Origin: Phialocephala subalpina
Lineage: Eukaryota > Ascomycota > Leotiomycetes > Helotiales > Mollisiaceae
Assembly: GCA_900073065.1 (NCBI GenBank)
Contig: FJOG01000009.1
Coordinates: 1,070,267-1,134,266, forward strand
Reading direction: 5' to 3'
Length of the DNA: 64,000 nt
Translations under genes and position numbers: made by a program
In this document: positions 60,111-64,000 of the stretch, piece by piece
Numbering within the stretch: the first letter of the stretch is position 1
How the letters are laid out: every line of letters begins with the position of its first letter
The notes under the pieces: generated by a model
The model's input: the letters and a program-made list of their open reading frames with translations, nothing else
The model's database searches: none
Told to the model about the DNA's origin: nothing

Positions 60111-61262
60111 CCGAAGTACCAGTCTTATGTACCAACTGCCTTCTATCCCAAACACCACTCTTCCCCTCCACCACACTAATAATCTCATCCGCAAATCTCT
60201 GAGCGAATTGTCCCTTCCCACTACCTCTAGACTTCTTCTTGCTAGCTGCATCTAGAATCCATTGAACAGCTGTCCGCCTCCGTTGTTGCAATCCAAGCGG
60301 AACTGGAATCTGAAGAGCGGCTCCACCACCTGCTGCACCTCTCTGAGACCGAATCCTGAGGAGGGGTGCAACGGAGTCAATAGCGATAGTGAGGTAGCCG
60401 ATTGGGTCGAGCGGTAGGTGGGCTGGGGGCGGAGAACCGGGGAGGAGAGGACGAGCGGGATTGGGAGTTGGAGGAGGGGCGGTTCGGAGCTGGTTTAATA
60501 TGAAGGACATGTTCTATAAAGACCAGAATTGTTAGCATTGAAGACGGAAAGTGTATTATATGAAGCTTGAAATAGACAATTCTGCGCAGCAATCGAACGC
60601 AGAATGAAATGTAGAAACTGACGAGCCTACCCTCTGGGCAACACTTTTCTTGCCATGCTTCATGATGAGATTCGTAACTTGGTTCACAACGGGATCGTAT
60701 CTCCGCTTGAGGTGCATGTTGCTCGCCAGCGGTAGTTCTGGTATGCCATATTTGTGGCCGACTGTGACTGGGTCGCTGCCGTGTCCTCCTCTGGCTATGT
60801 TCTCCATCTGAGCCAAAGCCAAGAGGTTTGCGAAGGTTGTCCTGTCACTGGCATTGGCTTCCGTGCTGTCGATTTCCGCCCTGATGACTTCTGGAGCTTT
60901 GTCTTTGCCCTCTTGATCCCGTCTGAGAATCTGTTGAATAACGATCAGTAATTATATCATGAATGGTCTCTGATGTCATGGCTGTATTCTAAAGCCAGGA
61001 ATGTGCCACGTACATCTTGAACAGGTGTTCCTTTGCCAAGATCAGGCTGAGTTTCTCCCGTCACTTTGCCCATATCTGCTGCCTCCTCACTAACATGTCC
61101 AAGGCCACTTTGGTTGTCATTGGTGGCCGGCGGTTCATTCTCGTCTGCATACCCTCTCCGTGAGACTGCCAACGAAATTCGAGGTTGTTGTGAGGCAATC
61201 GAGGGCCTCGACCGTGCAGCGAGCGATCGGCCTGCGCCAAGTAGGTTTAATCGTGGTGGCAT
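60007..61262 (-). CDS. RSM7: Mitochondrial small-subunit ribosomal protein uS7m
   Basis: Model complement(join(60007..60513, 60631..60930, 61014..61262)), 351 aa. uS7m nucleates the head of the mitochondrial 30S-like subunit. The first about 30-50 residues are Arg/Ser/Ala-rich (LLGAGRSLAARSRPSIASQQ), a mitochondrial presequence. The uS7 core has KYGIPELPLASNMHLKRRYD, VVNQVTNLIMKHGKKSVAQR, NMSFILNQLRTAPPP, the family's RRRTAVQWILDAA and FAQRFADEIISV. It should end soon after WDRRQLVHKTGTSA; instead the frame enters the 250-bp repeat at residue 318 and reads 33 further residues, rich in His/Pro/Lys, to TAA at 60007-60009. That tail is probably not ancestral. Introns of 117 and 83 nt are in consistent phase. 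Confidence 0.9.
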
Positions 61263-61967
61263 GATGACGGTGGTGGGAAGAAAGGTCTTGTGCAACTGTT
61301 CGTGAAGCTTCAAAATGTTCGAGACTAGCGTGGTGCCTTAAGGCACCAACACGTCTCTGCAGCTTTGGTGGTACCAAGTCCAGGTGGTTCCAAACGCCAG
61401 TGGGGGCTATCAGGGTAGATCGCTGCTCAGATTGACAGTTACCGGGCTCTTGGAAACCTTGTATGACCTGAAGATAGACGTCGCCGGCATAAATATTTCT
61501 TTCTTCAGCACGGCATGCACGGGACCAGGTCACCAAGCGTGTTTTTGCGTCAATACTCAAGCAGAAGTATCGACAAGCTGTTGCGAGGGTGAAAGATTCA
61601 GAACTGGAAGGGAAAGCTATGTACTTGAATCTAAAAAGAAGACATCGAGAGGATTGACCATCATCGAGTCTTGAAATTTCCTTTTTTCTTTTTTGAGAAA
61701 TCAACCAAGTATCCAAAAAAATCATATCTCTCTCAACTCCAACGCCTTTGCCGTCTGCGAACACTCAAGCAAACCCGACGCCTAAAGCCACTCGCGTTGC
61801 GCCATTCCATGCTGTACCATCCCTATGGTTGCCCTTTATAACTCTCATATCCTACACGTCTGTACGACTCGTTCGTTGAAGTGATGCCATGCTGTTGTGC
61901 TGACAGGGGGGACCATCGTAGCTCGTTTGCCATCTAATGCCCGAGAGGATTCCACTTCGATGTAGCT
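61263..61967. other. Spacer between uS7m and dsRBD genes
   Basis: Holds the uS7m promoter and the 3' UTR of the upstream dsRBD gene. The minus-strand open frame 61135-61764 overlaps the uS7m start and has no domain of its own. Nothing else seen. Confidence 0.4.
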
Positions 61968-62365
61968 CTACCACCCAGTTCGACTCTGGGAGGGGGAGCT
62001 CGGGGTCGATCCATTGAGATGCTTCAGGGCAACCTCTGCAGCATCCTCCTTCGCGTTGTTGACATGTTGCCCATCGTACCAGAATCGTGCGGGGATGTTC
62101 TGTCCTTGCACGGTGACAGTGCTTGACCATGCTGTTCGTCCGCCTGTGGGGATACCAGTCAATTGGCTTTCCTGGACCAATTGGGAGTGTGGATGGCATA
62201 CCTCGTCTATCAGACATGATTTGGAATACTGGAGGATGTATCTGAGCTTCGCGACACTTCTCTGCTCGTCATCAGTGACAGCCATTGGCCTCCCAGTCTG
62301 CGTGAATTACCTTCGAGTCTCTCTTGCCATGTAGCAGCACTAGAGCTAGAGTAAGAATAAGACAT
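61968..62365 (-). CDS. Small double-stranded RNA-binding-domain (DRBM) protein, three exons
   Basis: Model complement(join(61968..62143, 62202..62261, 62311..62365)), 96 aa; found only by splicing. Both introns (GTAATT..GAGCAG, 49 nt; GTATGC..CCACAG, 58 nt) are phase 1 and restore a single domain. It starts MSYSYSSSSAATWQERLEEK, then PPVFQIMSDRRGGRTAWSS, then VTVQGQNIPARFWYDGQHV and NNAKEDAAEVALKHLNG: the alpha-beta-beta-beta-alpha order of a DRBM, with the last helix (KEDAAEVALKHL) matching the KKxAKxxAA-type RNA-contact helix, though with acidic E/D where Lys is usual. A short Ser/Pro tail ends at TAG. The protein is essentially one domain, so dsRNA binding or dimerisation is its likely role; the partner is unknown. 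Confidence 0.75.
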
Positions 62366-64000
62366 TCCTGTTGATGCTCTCGAGAACGATAGACAAGGAC
62401 TGCAAGTAGCTTCTGTATAGCTCGAGTATGCGGAGCCGAAACAGTGGAGGTGCGGGTATCGGAAAAGGCGTTATGAGCTGCAGATATGGTGGCTCGAAGG
62501 AGTTCTTATAGAAGTGTGGTCCTTTTGAACAGATCGAGAAGGAAGCTGGGGTATTGCAATGAGGTGGCAGTCAGACTTTGGAGAGAAATGAGAGAAAAGC
62601 TTGCTGCGTTTGCACTTCCGTCCATGCAACTGCAACACGGCTACTAGACTCACGTCTGTTTCGGCATAATGCATCTAAACAGATGGAGGGACGTATTCGA
62701 AGAAGTAACGTCGATCAGCCGAAAAAACATAGGGACGTGTGTGCTGTCTCCATCGGTGGCATACCACAAGTCGTGTACGACCATGCCGAATCACCATCGC
62801 TAAGATGCCAAAAGCAATATGGGCTTTCTACCAAATTATACTAGTGGAAATGCAAAGCCAGCGCTACAGACTCTTACAGCTTCTTGCAGATGTGGTCCGT
62901 CATAGGACAGTGGGAAAAGAGGGTCGTCGAGTTGGGCAGGTGTGTGAGCAAAGGCAAGGCGGAGGGAGGGGCTGTTTTGGGGGGGATTGATAGGAGAGAG
63001 CGAATCCCATATCAAGTGCCCAATAAGAACAACATGACAAACCTGCATCTAAACAAAGTAGGACAGGCCTAAGTACATCCCTCTCCTATCTGACCATCTC
63101 AGTGCATTGTGATGCCGGTGAGACTTGATGTATATTTTTTGTAATTTCGTTGGTGTACGGGGGGGAGTCGGTTTGCTTTTGTTGAAAAATCAACAGTGCG
63201 GTTTGCTGATCCCGGGTTCAAAACCAAGTGCGCGGAGATGAAAACCAAATCAGAGTCTGCGTCGCCCTGCTCTAGGCTCAATAACCACCAGCCGCTTGTT
63301 GGACGAATCTCAGACTTTCTTTCTGTGATAGGATAGAGCGTCGAAGCATTCGAAGTCTTTTTTGTGCTGCAACGGACGCGGTGTCTTGGGCCATCTGGTA
63401 TTCCCGACTACTGTAGTTTTCCGAGACTGTGTTCGAAGATCGAGCGACACTGCAGGAACGGGTGGCTACATAATTTATACGATGAGCCTGCTAGTGCTCG
63501 CCAAGGAAGCTCCTTGATTCGAGGTGAGTTGCGGAGAAGCCCATGGACTTGTGACCGGTGAAGGTACAGTCCCCTCCAAGCAATCAGCCTTGTGAGTTGC
63601 ATCTCTGTCCTGATCAGCAAGTCGATGCCATCGTGATCATCAATCTACACCGCTTTGCCAATCTGCACCGCGATCCCGACAGACTGGAACCAAACACCGT
63701 CCTCCAAAGAAGTAAATATGGCCCGGACCCGACGTGAACTCAGAGTCTGACCACTCGTGCATTGCCGTTCGCAAAGAAGAGGGCAGGATATGGTCAACCC
63801 GCAAGCCACCCTTCTTTCTAGCTTACCAACAGAGCCAAGAGGCAGGATGGACTAATGATGCTTTTGTCTCGGGCAAGCAGCGTCATCAAATGGAGAGAGA
63901 ATTCCTTGAAAACGTCGCGCGCAATCGTACATTTCGTACTTCGGATCTCTGGCCAGTCGGACTGCGAGCCATGAACCCAGGGGACGAGAGATCTGAAGCC
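62366..64000. other. Intergenic region to window end
   Basis: No supported gene. Open frames (62578-62844, 62739-62990, 63364-63561) are short, overlap each other and lack domains. A short T-arm-like GGGTTCAAAACC near 63212 has no tRNA around it. Confidence 0.4.

Noticed and set aside
59757..60251. 164-codon minus-strand frame across both 250-bp copies
   Set aside because: It is the shifted frame of the uS7m gene plus the duplication, reading the same DNA twice in two frames; no ATG-led coding evidence.

Overview
The window is nuclear DNA of a filamentous ascomycete (Pezizomycotina; the protein set and short introns suggest Leotiomycetes or a relative, but that placement is inference from family resemblance). 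Genes sit on both strands, carry 50-110 nt introns with GT..CTAAC/CTGAC..AG signals, and encode typical fungal proteins: PalH, type II NADH dehydrogenase, a Tea4/Bud14 SH3 protein, Ste50, a GPI-anchored Ser/Thr-rich wall protein and a Pab1 with an acidic insertion in RRM4. I see no bacterial operon, CRISPR array, rRNA, convincing tRNA or intact transposon.

Layout. 0-5.3 kb: the 3' end of a Ser-rich gene, a small secreted GPI protein and a small two-exon conserved gene. 5.6-8.4 kb: CDC48 (six exons, minus), with two oppositely oriented GTGGCAA motifs about 0.4 kb upstream. 9.8-10.5 kb: a decayed 2EXR-like gene. 10.9-12.2 kb: an MDR/quinone-oxidoreductase-like enzyme. 13.4-15.8 kb: the ambient-pH receptor PalH, with two upstream ORFs, one overlapping its start. 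17.0-18.9 kb: alternative NADH dehydrogenase. 18.9-24.0 kb is gene-poor, with a G-rich repeat patch, a zinc-finger-like ORF, a decayed UstYa/DUF3328 gene and a 35-bp inverted repeat. 24.0-29.5 kb: BUD14/Tea4 and STE50 lie head to tail. 30.6-31.6 kb: an SDR pseudogene. 32.6-36.1 kb: an acyltransferase-3 membrane protein and a GNAT acetyltransferase with two unusually long introns. 38.4-42.5 kb: a single-pass membrane protein and a coiled-coil protein of unknown function. 43.3-50.2 kb: the HECT ligase HUL5 and PAB1, divergently arranged. 52.2 kb: a 55-residue Lys then Ala/Pro/Thr/Glu protein. 53.9-56.2 kb: a long USP-domain protein. 59.6-62.4 kb: a perfect 250-bp tandem duplication running into the 3' end of mitochondrial uS7, then a small spliced dsRNA-binding-domain gene.

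Most intact genes are housekeeping or signalling: protein quality control (CDC48, HUL5), mRNA metabolism (PAB1), respiration and mitochondrial translation (NDE1-like, uS7m), and polarity, MAPK and pH signalling (BUD14, STE50, PalH). Accessory DNA between them holds three decayed genes (2EXR-like, UstYa, SDR); several of their lesions fit C-to-T change at CpA, as in repeat-induced point mutation, though that is inference.

Nothing here is plainly a new multi-gene system. The most notable points are the uS7m C-terminal extension read from duplicated DNA, the overlapping upstream ORF of PalH, the UstYa relic, a probable in-frame GC-AG intron in BUD14, and two small genes that simple ORF calling would miss (55-residue protein; dsRBD protein).
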